A stretch of 64,000 nt of DNA from contig JADZBD010000002.1 in assembly GCA_020852255.1 (NCBI GenBank), positions 1-64,000 of the forward strand, written 5' to 3'. Positions 33,872-42,284 of this stretch are shown here, piece by piece. Each line of letters begins with the position of its first letter. Within the stretch, counting starts at the first letter, position 1. The notes under the pieces are model-generated. The model saw only the letters and a list, made by a program, of their open reading frames with translations, did not search any database and had not been told where the DNA came from. A program made the translations under genes and the position numbers. Source of the stretch: Bacteroidia bacterium. GTDB lineage: Bacteria; Bacteroidota; Bacteroidia; JADZBD01.

Positions 33872-35614
33872 ATGAAACATTTCTTTACACTTATGTTCTT
33901 GACCGCCGGACTGTTTGTTGCAGCTCAGGATGCACGACAAAATCCGGTATCCGTTCCTGCAGGCCAGGTGACCAGCAAAAACGCTTCCACGCTGGCGAAA
34001 TTCAATCCGGCACACGTTCCCACCGCAGCTACCTGCGATACCCTGAACTGGCCGATTGCCCCCAGCTGGCTCCCGCCGGTGAATTATTATACCGGCAACT
34101 TTGCGGATGGGTGGATCAACGGACCCAACCTGTATGCCGATAAAGAAAAGGCGCAACTGTTCAATGCTTCCACCAGCACGTTTACCAAACTGCACGGGTT
34201 CTTCCTTCAGTTCGGAAGAGCATGGTCAGCCAACCCTTCCAAAATTGTTACTTTCCGCGTTTACGACGGAACAGGAAGTGTGGTAGGTGCTCAGATAGCT
34301 ACAGCTACACGCACAATGGGTCAAATCATGTATGATGTACAGAACAACTACTACACGGAGGTGGAATTTCAGACCGCTGTGAATCTTCCCGCATCAAAAA
34401 TGTTTTTTATCAGTGTAGATCTGACAGGACTCACCTGGTCTTCACTTCCCAAGGACACTCTTTCCATTGTAAGTAACAGCACGCCCAATACCTCACCTTC
34501 CATGGTGTGGGAAAAGCAGAGCGACAATTCCTGGTACAGGTATAACACACCGAATAGCTGGGCACTGGACATTTCACTCTTTATATTCCCATACATTACC
34601 AGTCAGCAAACCCTGGTGGGCTTCACTCCCAATCCCATTCCAAACACCTGCACGGGGTCGTATGTGAACTATGATGCTGCACCTTCCCTGCCCTATTCCC
34701 AGCTTCTATGGAACTTTCAGGGCGGAACTCCAACCAGCGCCACCACACAAACCGCCAGTATTCAGTACAATACGGCAGGAACTTATACCACAAAATTGTA
34801 TGTACTTGGAGGCGGATGTCCTACACTGGATTCCATGCAGGCCAGTATTCTGGTACAACAAACCCCAACCATCACCATTAATCCTCCAACTACTACGATT
34901 TGTATTAACACCACCACCCAACTTACAGCAGGAGGAGGAAACAGTTATGCCTGGGCTCCTGCCAGTTCACTCAGCGCCACAACCGGGCTTTCGGTAAATG
35001 CCAGCCCGACTATTACCACTACTTATACAGTAACAGGAACCAGTTCGAACGGATGCACGGCAACAGGAACCTCTCTGGTGAATGTAACACCCCTGCCCGT
35101 GGCTTCTGTTACCACAACCACAACAACAATCTGCGACGGAGGGTCGGTTACTTTCAATGCCAGCGGCAGTATGAACGTAACTACTTACGCCTGGACATTC
35201 ACCGGCGGAAGTCCTTCGAGCTCAACGCAGCAGGTACCTACTATCACCTACCCCACGCCCGGAACATATACTGCTACACTAAGTGCTTCAAATTCCTGCG
35301 GAACAGATAATTCATTTTCTGTGGTCATTAACGTTCAGAACTGTACCAACGTGGAGGAGATGCTTTCGGAAGAGGCCGGCATTCACTATGATGTAAATAC
35401 CGGTAACATTCTTCTGAATAACGGAACGAACGGATTTGAAGGAAGGATCACTTTGCTTTTCATGAATGCTTCCGGACAAGTTGTTTTCAATGGAGTATTC
35501 GACATCACTCCCGGAGCTCAAATCACCATTCCGGCCTCTCACCTGGCGAATGGAGTTTACTTTACCGAGATTCGTGCAGAAAGCACTTCTGTGTTCAAGA
35601 AGTTTGTGAAATAA
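33872..35614 (+). CDS. Secreted PKD-domain protein with T9SS type A sorting domain
   Basis: 580 residues from the ATG at 33872, chosen because a full promoter lies just upstream and MKHFFTLMFLTAGLFVAAQ is a clean signal peptide. Residues ~20-260 are a beta-rich domain of no recognised family. A PKD-like domain (~266-330, LLWNFQGGTPTS), an Ig-like repeat (~330-406) and a second PKD (~410-488, YAWTFTGGSPSS) follow, and the last ~85 residues (GNILLNNGTNGFEGRITLLFMNASGQVV to FVK) form a type A sorting domain, normally removed when the protein is attached to surface lipopolysaccharide or released. No catalytic motif is visible; a binding or adhesin role is likely. Confidence 0.82.
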   Translation: MKHFFTLMFLTAGLFVAAQDARQNPVSVPAGQVTSKNASTLAKFNPAHVPTAATCDTLNWPIAPSWLPPVNYYTGNFADGWINGPNLYADKEKAQLFNASTSTFTKLHGFFLQFGRAWSANPSKIVTFRVYDGTGSVVGAQIATATRTMGQIMYDVQNNYYTEVEFQTAVNLPASKMFFISVDLTGLTWSSLPKDTLSIVSNSTPNTSPSMVWEKQSDNSWYRYNTPNSWALDISLFIFPYITSQQTLVGFTPNPIPNTCTGSYVNYDAAPSLPYSQLLWNFQGGTPTSATTQTASIQYNTAGTYTTKLYVLGGGCPTLDSMQASILVQQTPTITINPPTTTICINTTTQLTAGGGNSYAWAPASSLSATTGLSVNASPTITTTYTVTGTSSNGCTATGTSLVNVTPLPVASVTTTTTTICDGGSVTFNASGSMNVTTYAWTFTGGSPSSSTQQVPTITYPTPGTYTATLSASNSCGTDNSFSVVINVQNCTNVEEMLSEEAGIHYDVNTGNILLNNGTNGFEGRITLLFMNASGQVVFNGVFDITPGAQITIPASHLANGVYFTEIRAESTSVFKKFVK

Positions 35615-35630
35615 ACTGGGAACAGTCAAT

Positions 35631-35663
35631 AAAAAAACCTCTCCCGGCCGGAGAGGTTTTTTT
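35631..35663. terminator. Bidirectional terminator between convergent genes
   Basis: AAAACCTCTCC, loop CGGCC, GGAGAGGTTTT: an 11-bp perfect stem with T-runs on both strands (TTTTTTTA rightwards, TTTTTTTATT leftwards). It ends both the PKD gene and the ABC-F gene. Confidence 0.92.
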
Positions 35664-37575
35664 ATTGCTCTATCCTACGGGAAATATCTTCCCATTCCTC
35701 CATGAGTTGACTGACCTTGCTCTTAGTCTGCTCGTAGCGGGCATACATCTCCTTATTCTCCATCACTTCCTGATACGTTGAGGCATCGGAAAGCTTTTGC
35801 TCAGTATCCCGGATAAATGCCTCGGACTGCGCTATTTCCTCCTCCAGTTTCTTTAATCTGGATTTCAATTGTTTCTCTTCCTTTTCATTGCCGGTTTCCG
35901 CCACTTCCTTTTTGGGTGCCGGAGCTTTCCGGATCACTGACTGCTGCAATTCCAGATCTTTTAATGACTGGATTTTCCGGGATGAAATGTACTCATTTAC
36001 ATCACCGATGTATTGCTGAACACGTCCGCCTTTGAATTCAAATACCTTATTCGTGAGGCCTGTCAGAAAATCCCGGTCATGAGAAACAACAATCAGTGTT
36101 CCATCATAGTTCATCAGTGCATTCTTCAGTACTTCCTTTGAACGCATATCCAGGTGGTTGGTAGGTTCGTCGAGCACTAAACAGGAATAAGGCTCAAGTA
36201 AAAGTTTACACATAGCTAAGCGGCCCTTTTCCCCGCCCGAGAGCACCTTGACCTTTTTATCAATGTCATCTCCCCCAAACAAGAAGGAGCCAAGCAGATT
36301 ACGTACACCTCTGCGGGCATCGCCTACGGCCACTTCATCAATGGTGTCGAAGACCGTCTTATTTTCATCCAGAATTTCCGCTGCATTCTGTGCATAGTAC
36401 CCGATGTTCACGCTGGAACCAATATTCAACTGTCCTTCTCCCCTATCCACCCCTGCGATCATTTTCACCATGGTCGATTTTCCTTCTCCGTTCCGTCCCA
36501 CAAACGCTACCCGATCTCCTCTTTCAATCATAAAGTCCACCTTATCAAAAATAACGCGCGTTCCAAACGCTTTACGTGCACTGATCGCCTCTACCACATT
36601 CCGGCCGGAGCGGGGAGCCGGGGGAAACCGAAAGCGAATAGCAGTACTATCGTCAGTATCTATTTCAATTTCCTCGAGTTTGTCGAGCTTCTTGATCAGC
36701 GACTGAGCAAAAGATGCCTTATTGGCTTTCGCCCGGTATTTGTCGATCAGCGCCTCGGTTTTCTCGATGTATTTTTGTTGATTTTTAAAAGCGGATTCCT
36801 GCGTAGCCCTGCGCTCTTTTCTCAAAACAAGGTATTTGGAATAATTCGCCTTATAATCATGGATCTTTCCAAGCGAGATTTCAATGGTCCGGTTGGTCAG
36901 ATTATCCAGAAACGCCTTATCGTGAGAAACCATGACTACGGCCCCGTAATAATCGCGTAGAAAATCCTCCAGCCATTGAATCGACTCGATGTCCAGATGG
37001 TTTGTAGGTTCATCCAGGAGTAAAAGATTCGGGCGCTGCAAAAGGAGTTTAGCAATCTCCACCCGCATTCTCCATCCGCCGCTGAACTCATCGGTGAGCC
37101 TGGTGAAATCCTCCCGTTCAAATCCAAGCCCGAGTAAGGTTTTTTCCACTTCCGCATCTTTAGAGTAAGCCCCGGCAATATTCAGACGCTCAGTGATCTC
37201 ATGCAGTTCAGTGATGAGCGCCATGTAGGCATCCGATTCATAATCGGTTCGGGTGGTCAGCTGTTCATTGATATATTTTTCCCGCTCCTCCATCTCTTGT
37301 ATTTCCCTGAAAGCCGACATCGCCTCGTCGAACACCGTTTTGCCCAGATTGTGCTTCATATCCTGGGGAAGGTACCCGAAGGTGAATCCATTGGGCTTGG
37401 CTACTTCGCCGGAATCCGGTTTTTGGAGTCCGCAGAGGATCTTGAGCATGGTTGACTTTCCAGCTCCGTTTTTTCCCGCCAGACCAATGCGGTCGCGCTC
37501 ATTAATGAGGAATGAAATATCCTCATACAATGGCACACCGCCGAACAGAACCGATACGTTGTTTACCGAAACCAT
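35662..37575 (-). CDS. ABC-F family ATPase (ribosome-associated)
   Basis: 637 residues with two ABC cassettes and no membrane segments. First cassette: GKNGAGKST Walker A (~34-42), FSGGWRMR signature, LLLLDEPTNHLD Walker B. Second cassette: GRNGEGKST, LSGGEKGR, LVLDEPTNHLD. The linker between them is the charged, helical P-site tRNA interaction region, and the last ~100 residues are a Lys/Glu-rich coiled coil as in Uup. ABC-F proteins bind the ribosomal E site to relieve stalling or, in some cases, give antibiotic resistance. The Uup/YdiF-like architecture favours a housekeeping role. A -7 element lies 12 bases upstream. Confidence 0.93.
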   Translation of the reverse strand: MVSVNNVSVLFGGVPLYEDISFLINERDRIGLAGKNGAGKSTMLKILCGLQKPDSGEVAKPNGFTFGYLPQDMKHNLGKTVFDEAMSAFREIQEMEEREKYINEQLTTRTDYESDAYMALITELHEITERLNIAGAYSKDAEVEKTLLGLGFEREDFTRLTDEFSGGWRMRVEIAKLLLQRPNLLLLDEPTNHLDIESIQWLEDFLRDYYGAVVMVSHDKAFLDNLTNRTIEISLGKIHDYKANYSKYLVLRKERRATQESAFKNQQKYIEKTEALIDKYRAKANKASFAQSLIKKLDKLEEIEIDTDDSTAIRFRFPPAPRSGRNVVEAISARKAFGTRVIFDKVDFMIERGDRVAFVGRNGEGKSTMVKMIAGVDRGEGQLNIGSSVNIGYYAQNAAEILDENKTVFDTIDEVAVGDARRGVRNLLGSFLFGGDDIDKKVKVLSGGEKGRLAMCKLLLEPYSCLVLDEPTNHLDMRSKEVLKNALMNYDGTLIVVSHDRDFLTGLTNKVFEFKGGRVQQYIGDVNEYISSRKIQSLKDLELQQSVIRKAPAPKKEVAETGNEKEEKQLKSRLKKLEEEIAQSEAFIRDTEQKLSDASTYQEVMENKEMYARYEQTKSKVSQLMEEWEDISRRIEQ

Positions 37576-37586
37576 AAAAACGGGGG

Positions 37587-37594
37587 CAAAAATA
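37587..37594 (-). promoter_or_regulatory. -7 promoter element for the ABC-F gene
   Basis: Minus-strand TATTTTTG, a perfect TANNTTTG match, ending 12 bases before the ATG at 37575. No clear -33 TTG. Confidence 0.5.
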
Positions 37595-37596
37595 CG

Positions 37597-38607
37597 CTAT
37601 TTACCTTTAATTCGGTTCAGAATGGTAGCGATGCCCGCCATCCGGTCCGAACGCCAGTCGTTTTTCCGTATCTCCACGCTACCATCCGGCCGTGGAATTA
37701 CTTTCATAGAGAACACAAAAGGAGCTCCGGGATCTGCCCAGCCGGACGTTTGTCCGAACCGGAGATCCGAAACCAGCAGTGTATCCGCAATGGTATCTAC
37801 CTGATACCATCCCTTTGTAAACCGGATCAGTTTACTCACCTGCGGATCCCTGGTCCACGGATCCAGAAGTTGTGCCCGGGATGGGTGGAAGCAAAACTCC
37901 ATTGGAAGATCGCTGTCAAACATAGACCGGTAGCCGACATAATAGCCCGAATCAGTACGCGCGAGCACACCATAGAGCAGCGAATTGAAGGGTGTGGTAA
38001 AAGCTTTTGTTTCTGAATATTTAATACCCTGTTGCTTCAGTTCCTCTCCTGCTCTGCGAAGTATCCATTGCTGGTGGATAAAGGTAAAAATCAGGTATGC
38101 AGTACTTAATATCAACCCCCTGCGGTTCCATTTTTCTCTTTGCTTTTCTTCTCTGTTGGACCACATCACCATGATGAGGCAGAATAAGAACGGCAAGGTG
38201 TACAGAGGATCAATAATGAATACACAATTCACATCCACTCTGTACTCGTGAAAGGGTAAGAACAAGGAGGTACCATACCCTGTAAGGGCATCCAGTAGCG
38301 GGTGGGTGAACACGGAAAGGAAAAATAACATGGTCCAGGATCGCCAGGAAATTTCCAACCGGCGATGCAGCCTGCCAACGAGCCCTCCCATTACCGGTGC
38401 AACCAGAAAGGCGAACAGAAGACTATGGGAGAAGCCCCTGTGCACGAACAAAGCATCCACCGGGTGAAAAAAGGGGTTCAGAAAAACATCCAGGTCCGGG
38501 ATAGTGCCTCCGATAGCTCCCCACAAAAGAGCCTTATTGCCTGCTTTTCTTCCCAGCACCGCCTCTCCGCAGGCGGCACCCAGCACAATCTGTGTAAGAG
38601 AATCCAC
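37597..38607 (-). CDS. YdjM/DUF457-type membrane-bound metal-dependent hydrolase
   Basis: 336 residues, starting with GTG at 38607 (reads MDSLTQIVLGAACGEA, the standard family start). About five hydrophobic helices fill the first ~180 residues. The conserved pattern is GGTIPDLDV, HRGFSHSLLF and FTHPLLDALTGYGTS, giving the Asp/His metal ligands of the LexA-regulated YdjM family. The C-terminal ~150 residues are soluble. The reaction is unknown for the family. A consensus -7 element ends six bases before the start codon, so the message may be leaderless. Confidence 0.85.
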   Translation of the reverse strand: MDSLTQIVLGAACGEAVLGRKAGNKALLWGAIGGTIPDLDVFLNPFFHPVDALFVHRGFSHSLLFAFLVAPVMGGLVGRLHRRLEISWRSWTMLFFLSVFTHPLLDALTGYGTSLFLPFHEYRVDVNCVFIIDPLYTLPFLFCLIMVMWSNREEKQREKWNRRGLILSTAYLIFTFIHQQWILRRAGEELKQQGIKYSETKAFTTPFNSLLYGVLARTDSGYYVGYRSMFDSDLPMEFCFHPSRAQLLDPWTRDPQVSKLIRFTKGWYQVDTIADTLLVSDLRFGQTSGWADPGAPFVFSMKVIPRPDGSVEIRKNDWRSDRMAGIATILNRIKGK

Positions 38608-38612
38608 AGATG

Positions 38613-38620
38613 CAAAGGTA
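38613..38620 (-). promoter_or_regulatory. -7 promoter element very close to the YdjM-like start codon
   Basis: Minus-strand TACCTTTG, a perfect match; its last base is six bases before the GTG at 38607. Confidence 0.6.
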
Positions 38621-38622
38621 CA

Positions 38623-39471
38623 TCAGTACTGCCACATATCGTGCTCGAATTCGAACAACATCTGCCGGATTCGCTCGGCCTCCAGAACGGCGTCCATTCC
38701 CTTCATGTATTCCACAATAAAACGATCTGCTACGTTACTTTCCTTATGTATGTACGATGAAAATATTCGCTTGTGAAAGACCTCATCCAGACTGGGCATT
38801 CTTCCCGCGTTTCCGCGGTGAAAATACACCGGTTTTGTAGAGAATAATTCTCTGCATTCCGGAAACCATACCCAGAAAAGAGGCTGATAAGAACGGAATT
38901 CGCCTGTCTCCGGATCCTTTTTCTCGGCCAGCGGACATAATGCGATGATCCGGACATCCATCACACCTCGCTGCTTATCAAAAAACCATTCCTCTTTGAT
39001 CCAGTACCTGGTTACGTCTGCCGAGGTAATACTTCTGAGCACGGGAACAGTATCCCATCCTGAGCCGTCCAAGCGAGGCGTGATCACAGAATCCAATTCG
39101 TCAACCAAAGCATTGAATTCAACTATGGTCAATGGGTACTGAAACTCATCGTCAATGGCCGGGCGGCCATAAGCAATGATCCGGCCGCTGCGGATTCCTT
39201 CTTTCAGCACGTCGAACAAACTCATCCGGCACTGCGAGGGTTCCAAGGGGTAGTAGAGCGGCTGGTTAATCTTTTCCCTTAGATCAATGGTTCTCCAGAT
39301 TCTCTTCGACCACATTATATCGGCTTCACGCACAAACGCATATGGAATTGGAGGTTTGTAAGTTATATCCGCCGGCGGGCAGGGATCCGGCAGGATGATC
39401 GTGGGATTTTGCGCGGTAACGGCAGATCCCAGCAAGCAACTAAGCAACATCAGTTCATTCCTCATGCTCAT
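38623..39471 (-). CDS. gldN: Gliding motility / type IX secretion protein GldN
   Basis: About 282 residues from the ATG at 39471 (or 280 from 39465); the longer frame to 39564 adds sequence that does not look like a signal peptide. Signal peptide MRNELMLLSCLLGSAVTAQ. The family pattern is clear: PYAFVREADIMWSKRIWRTIDLREKINQPLYYPLEPSQCRMSL region with key residues V-R-E-A-D, W-S-K, I-D-L-R and L-Y-Y-P-L, then IKEEWFFDKQRGVMDVRI and FWVWFPECR. GldN (PorN) forms the periplasmic ring of the T9SS with lipoprotein GldK. Here it stands apart from gldK, gldL and gldM, at least within this window, so it may be a second copy like F. johnsoniae GldO. Confidence 0.88.
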   Translation of the reverse strand: MSMRNELMLLSCLLGSAVTAQNPTIILPDPCPPADITYKPPIPYAFVREADIMWSKRIWRTIDLREKINQPLYYPLEPSQCRMSLFDVLKEGIRSGRIIAYGRPAIDDEFQYPLTIVEFNALVDELDSVITPRLDGSGWDTVPVLRSITSADVTRYWIKEEWFFDKQRGVMDVRIIALCPLAEKKDPETGEFRSYQPLFWVWFPECRELFSTKPVYFHRGNAGRMPSLDEVFHKRIFSSYIHKESNVADRFIVEYMKGMDAVLEAERIRQMLFEFEHDMWQY

Positions 39472-39585
39472 CTGTTTGAAATGCAGATACCGCTGTGTAA
39501 CGAAAAGTCTGGAAAAAGGTTTCCCTGCACGAGCGGGGAGTGTCACGCTCATCAATGACAGCACCTCCGTCCGGCAGGGAATTTC

Positions 39586-39960
39586 TCAGTTATACCAGAT
39601 GTAGGGTTTTCCTATAGAATCAAAGAATACCGAACATGCTTTATCGGATCCCAATTGAATCCGGCCGATCTTCTCAATCATAATATCGTGCAGACTCCCT
39701 TCCTTCTCATACACCACCCAGTAGTCATGAATTTCTTTTATGACCGCCCGCCTTATTTCACTGCCGTCCGTTTCAATGATGGTACATATTCCCAGCTGCC
39801 ATAAGGGCCACTTCTTCTGTGAATTCCTGATGGCGATTGAGTCTGTTTGCACATGACTGGTCTTGCTCACCCTTTTAGGGGCGGCTGACAGATTGCTTTT
39901 TGTGATCGGTATCACGAGCATTACCGCCACAAGGAGGATTAAATATACGATCGCGTTCAT
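39586..39960 (-). CDS. Small membrane-anchored or secreted protein, unknown function
   Basis: 124 residues. The first ~20 residues (MNAIVYLILLVAVMLVIPIT) are a signal anchor or signal peptide; the remaining ~100 are a small soluble domain with strands such as GICTIIETDGSEIRRAVIKEIHDYWVVY, resembling an SH3-like or RNA-chaperone-like barrel in pattern only. It lies between gldN and the CsgG/TolB-N-like gene on the same strand (115 and 45 bases away), which hints at co-expression. I do not recognise the family. Confidence 0.6.
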   Translation of the reverse strand: MNAIVYLILLVAVMLVIPITKSNLSAAPKRVSKTSHVQTDSIAIRNSQKKWPLWQLGICTIIETDGSEIRRAVIKEIHDYWVVYEKEGSLHDIMIEKIGRIQLGSDKACSVFFDSIGKPYIWYN

Positions 39961-40005
39961 AGGAATGGTTTATAGAATGATTCAGCGGATTACTGCATTG
40001 AAGGA

Positions 40006-41175
40006 TCAATATTGGATTTTCTGTTTTTTCGCAATATTGAATCCAAAAGAAAATCCAACTATACTTCCTTCCTTACGCGGACTCACATATACGTTTACCG
40101 GAATATTCAGGTAACCGGAACGGATGGTTTTACCCACTGCCACAATGAGCCCGGTGGATACCTGATAATCACCTCTGCTGTCGAGACGGTTGATCACGGT
40201 ATAGGGGTTTTGTATTGGAGCAATAATGCCGGTACTATCGGTTCCGGCGAGAGCGGAATAATCCTGCTCGAGATACCAGAGTCCGGGCTCTCCGAAATAA
40301 CCTTTTTCATCATAGAACCCTTTTGCTTTCTGAACCACACGAAAAGAAGGTCCGATGGCGAATTCCCATCCGGATTTAGCATCACGGAATCCGTTCAGCA
40401 AAGTAAGCGAGGGAATCATTTTTCCATTCTCCAGTCCGCCTATCATCCATACGGTTTCAATAAGCCCCTGGAAATTTCCTGCACTCATATACTGAAACTC
40501 CTGCTGCCATCCGAACTGCGACGAAACGGGGAACATATCGAAGCCGCCGGTAGTAATAGATTCGGTCATCCGGGATCCATTATCTCCAAATGTGTAAGAA
40601 GCACCCATGCGCGGACCATTCAGACGAAGGCTGGTTTTAGGGCTGGTTACCGGCTGCTCATAATCAACCAAAAGGTTCACGATATTCTGATCTGGTGTTA
40701 GACCTAAGAGGCGTTTAACAGAGATCTCAATCATTTTCTGCATCTCCGGCTGGAGATTCAGGTATTCGGTTGCGTTGGTTTTTTCCACCCCTTCCGTGGC
40801 TATATCAATTACACGCAGCGTAATCACAATTTTCTCTGCGAACCGCTCCACTGATCCGGTGATCACCTTATCTGCTTTGAGCGCCTTTCCTGCACCTACC
40901 AGGCAGGTCTTACCCATACAGGTTTTAGGATCAATATTGTTTCTGCTCAGGATATCGTTCATGTCATACTTATCCATTGTTGCATAGATACCCGTTTTCT
41001 CTACCTCCAGTCGCACCATATACGAAAGCGCGGTGCCGTCGTGGATTACACCCTTCGCATCAATACCAAGAATGGCAGCGATGGGTTTTCCGGAGGCTTG
41101 AGCGTTGGCCAGCCCTCCGAAGAAAATGGAAGCGGCGATGAGCGCTCCGGAGATGATCTGTCTGATTGTTTTCAT
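40006..41175 (-). CDS. CsgG/TolB-N-like secreted protein
   Basis: 389 residues from the ATG at 41175, which gives a good signal peptide (GALIAASIFFGGLANAQA). A longer frame starts at 41217 but with Lys/Thr-rich sequence. Residues ~25-160 resemble the CsgG/FlgO/TolB N-terminal alpha/beta domain: AAILGIDAKGV, a LE...YATMDKYDMNDIL stretch, TCMGKTCLVGAGKALKADKVITGSV (small-residue loop with two Cys, then a GS strand), and IVITLRVIDIATEGV. The rest (~190-389) is a series of amphipathic strands that may form a barrel or a large beta domain. A perfect -7 element lies 46 bases upstream, with two identical-arm palindromes further up. The role is unknown; CsgG relatives are secretion or assembly lipoproteins. 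Confidence 0.7.
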   Translation of the reverse strand: MKTIRQIISGALIAASIFFGGLANAQASGKPIAAILGIDAKGVIHDGTALSYMVRLEVEKTGIYATMDKYDMNDILSRNNIDPKTCMGKTCLVGAGKALKADKVITGSVERFAEKIVITLRVIDIATEGVEKTNATEYLNLQPEMQKMIEISVKRLLGLTPDQNIVNLLVDYEQPVTSPKTSLRLNGPRMGASYTFGDNGSRMTESITTGGFDMFPVSSQFGWQQEFQYMSAGNFQGLIETVWMIGGLENGKMIPSLTLLNGFRDAKSGWEFAIGPSFRVVQKAKGFYDEKGYFGEPGLWYLEQDYSALAGTDSTGIIAPIQNPYTVINRLDSRGDYQVSTGLIVAVGKTIRSGYLNIPVNVYVSPRKEGSIVGFSFGFNIAKKQKIQY

Positions 41176-41221
41176 TGTTTTAGTTGTTGGTTTGATTGTT
41201 TTTTTGGTTGAAATCACACCA

Positions 41222-41229
41222 CAAACTTA
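41222..41229 (-). promoter_or_regulatory. -7 promoter element for the CsgG/TolB-N-like gene
   Basis: Minus-strand TAAGTTTG, a perfect match, 46 bases before the ATG at 41175. Confidence 0.6.
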
Positions 41230-41281
41230 TCCCTGAACTGTGGGAGATAAAAACGGATTACCGCGTGATGCGAACCGGCAG

Positions 41282-41347
41282 TTGCAAAAAATGCAAATGG
41301 GGAGTTGGGTGGGAAGGCGCTCCGTCCGTTTATTGCAAAATTTGCAA
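41282..41347. promoter_or_regulatory. Two copies of the palindrome TTGCA-N5-TGCAA
   Basis: TTGCA-AAAAA-TGCAA at 41282-41296 and TTGCA-AAATT-TGCAA at 41333-41347. Arms and spacer length are identical, and the centres are 51 bp apart, about five helical turns. They lie 53 and 104 bases upstream of the -7 element of the leftward gene, where a dimeric regulator binding two sites on one face of DNA would fit. A half-site TTGCA is at 41416-41420. Confidence 0.45.
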
Positions 41348-41421
41348 CAAAGGATTCGGATGTAGAAAAAAGCAGGGAATCCTGAATGGGCAAACAAGAA
41401 TTCCACCAAAGAAAATTGCAT

Positions 41422-41457
41422 AAAAAAACCCTGCTTTCATTCAGAAAGCAGGGTTTT
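41422..41457 (-). terminator. Rho-independent terminator after the lipocalin-like lipoprotein gene
   Basis: A perfect 14-bp stem, AAAACCCTGCTTTC / GAAAGCAGGGTTTT with loop ATTCA, followed on the minus strand by more T. It lies 18 bases after the stop codon of the gene at 41475. Confidence 0.93.
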
Positions 41458-41474
41458 CAGTTCATTGAAGTTCC

Positions 41475-42041
41475 TTATTTAGGCTCCCAGGTAATGGTTT
41501 CCTCGTAAGTAGAACTTTGTCCGGAAGAATTCACGGAAGTTACCTTATAGTACCATACCATCTTTTTGCTTCTCAGTTCGAGCAGATCCACGGCACGGTC
41601 AACGTAATTTCCAGTCCAGGTAGATGTACCCCCAGCATTCGTGCTGGAAGTTTCGTAGGTAGTAAGCTGGGACTTTCTCTTCAGCTCACCGATGCCGGAA
41701 GTGAAGTTCCACATACCTTTTCCTGATTCAGAGTTTCCGTCTTCGACAGAACTGTAGGTGTAGGTACCGTCTTTATCAAAGGCGTATTCCCATGAAATCG
41801 TTCCGCTCATGTTACCGAAGGGGCTGGTCACGGTATAGGTACTTCCATTCGAAGTAACGGTAGTTGTACCGCTTGCATCAGTATCGGTAGCCTTGTAATC
41901 AGTCATTTTCCATTCACCAACCACGCGGGCCTTTCTGGAGCGCAGTGAAAGGAAGGGATCATTCTCACCCTTTTTTGTACAGCTATTGAACGTTACCGCA
42001 GAAGCAATAGCGAGCATAACCAGGAAAAAATTCTTTTTCAT
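41475..42041 (-). CDS. Lipocalin-like small lipoprotein
   Basis: 188 residues. Signal with lipobox FNSC (Cys21), then SRKARVVGEWKMTDYK, the start typical of Bacteroidota lipocalin-like/DUF lipoproteins (a G-x-W motif after a short helix), and a set of antiparallel strands (TWTGNYVDRAVDLLELRSKKMVWYY). Many Thr and Ser. It probably folds as a small beta-barrel at the cell envelope; the ligand is unknown. It has its own promoter and a strong terminator, so it is monocistronic. Confidence 0.72.
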   Translation of the reverse strand: MKKNFFLVMLAIASAVTFNSCTKKGENDPFLSLRSRKARVVGEWKMTDYKATDTDASGTTTVTSNGSTYTVTSPFGNMSGTISWEYAFDKDGTYTYSSVEDGNSESGKGMWNFTSGIGELKRKSQLTTYETSSTNAGGTSTWTGNYVDRAVDLLELRSKKMVWYYKVTSVNSSGQSSTYEETITWEPK

Positions 42042-42068
42042 TTAATAAGGTTTTAAGTGTTAGCGCCG

Positions 42069-42076
42069 CAAAGGTA
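42069..42076 (-). promoter_or_regulatory. -7 promoter element for the lipocalin-like gene
   Basis: Minus-strand TACCTTTG, a perfect match, 27 bases before the ATG at 42041. Confidence 0.6.
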
Positions 42077-42127
42077 CTACAAGGGCTGTTTATAGAAAAA
42101 TGATGCTGGTCTTATTTATTCACTGTT

Positions 42128-42168
42128 CAAAAAAAAACTCTCTGAGAAGTTTTCAGTCTCAAAGAGTT
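42128..42168 (-). terminator. Terminator of the tRNA-Asp transcript
   Basis: On the minus strand AACTCTTTGAGA pairs with TCTCAGAGAGTT (one G-U) and is followed by nine T, 15 bases after the tRNA 3' end. Confidence 0.85.
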
Positions 42169-42182
42169 ATCTGCAGTGTAAG

Positions 42183-42256
42183 CGGACCGGACGGGACTCG
42201 AACCCGCGACCTCCGCCGTGACAGGGCGGCATTCTAACCAGCTGAACTACCGGTCC
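42183..42256 (-). tRNA. tRNA-Asp (anticodon GTC)
   Basis: 74 bases on the minus strand. The acceptor stem GGACCGG/CCGGTCC with discriminator G, the D-loop TAGTTCAGCTGGTTAGAAT, anticodon stem-loop CCGCC-CTGTCAC-GGCGG with anticodon GTC, and T-arm GCGGGTTCGAGTCCCGT are all visible. CCA is not encoded. A -7 element (TATTTTTG) lies 20 bases upstream and a strong terminator follows, so it is a single-gene unit. Confidence 0.97.
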
Positions 42257-42276
42257 GTTATTCCCGTAAAGGGATG

Positions 42277-42284
42277 CAAAAATA
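42277..42284 (-). promoter_or_regulatory. -7 promoter element for tRNA-Asp
   Basis: Minus-strand TATTTTTG, a perfect TANNTTTG match, 20 bases before the tRNA 5' end. Confidence 0.55.

Larger units (their letters stand above)
41176..41474. other. 299-bp non-coding interval with promoter, paired palindromes and a terminator
   Basis: It holds the promoter of the leftward CsgG/TolB-N-like gene (41222-41229), two 15-bp palindromes (41282-41296 and 41333-41347) and the terminator of the next leftward gene (41422-41457). A 75-codon rightward frame crosses it but has no promoter and is not counted as a gene. Confidence 0.7.

Noticed and set aside
35662-37575. ABC-F gene as a dedicated antibiotic resistance determinant
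   Set aside because: It has the Uup/YdiF-like housekeeping layout with C-terminal coiled coil and no resistance or mobile context.
41196-41423. 75-codon plus-strand frame with CKKC and CKIC pairs, looking like a zinc ribbon
   Set aside because: No promoter on that strand, it crosses the opposing gene's promoter, the paired palindromes and the terminator of 41475, and the Cys codons arise from the TTGCA/TGCAA repeats.
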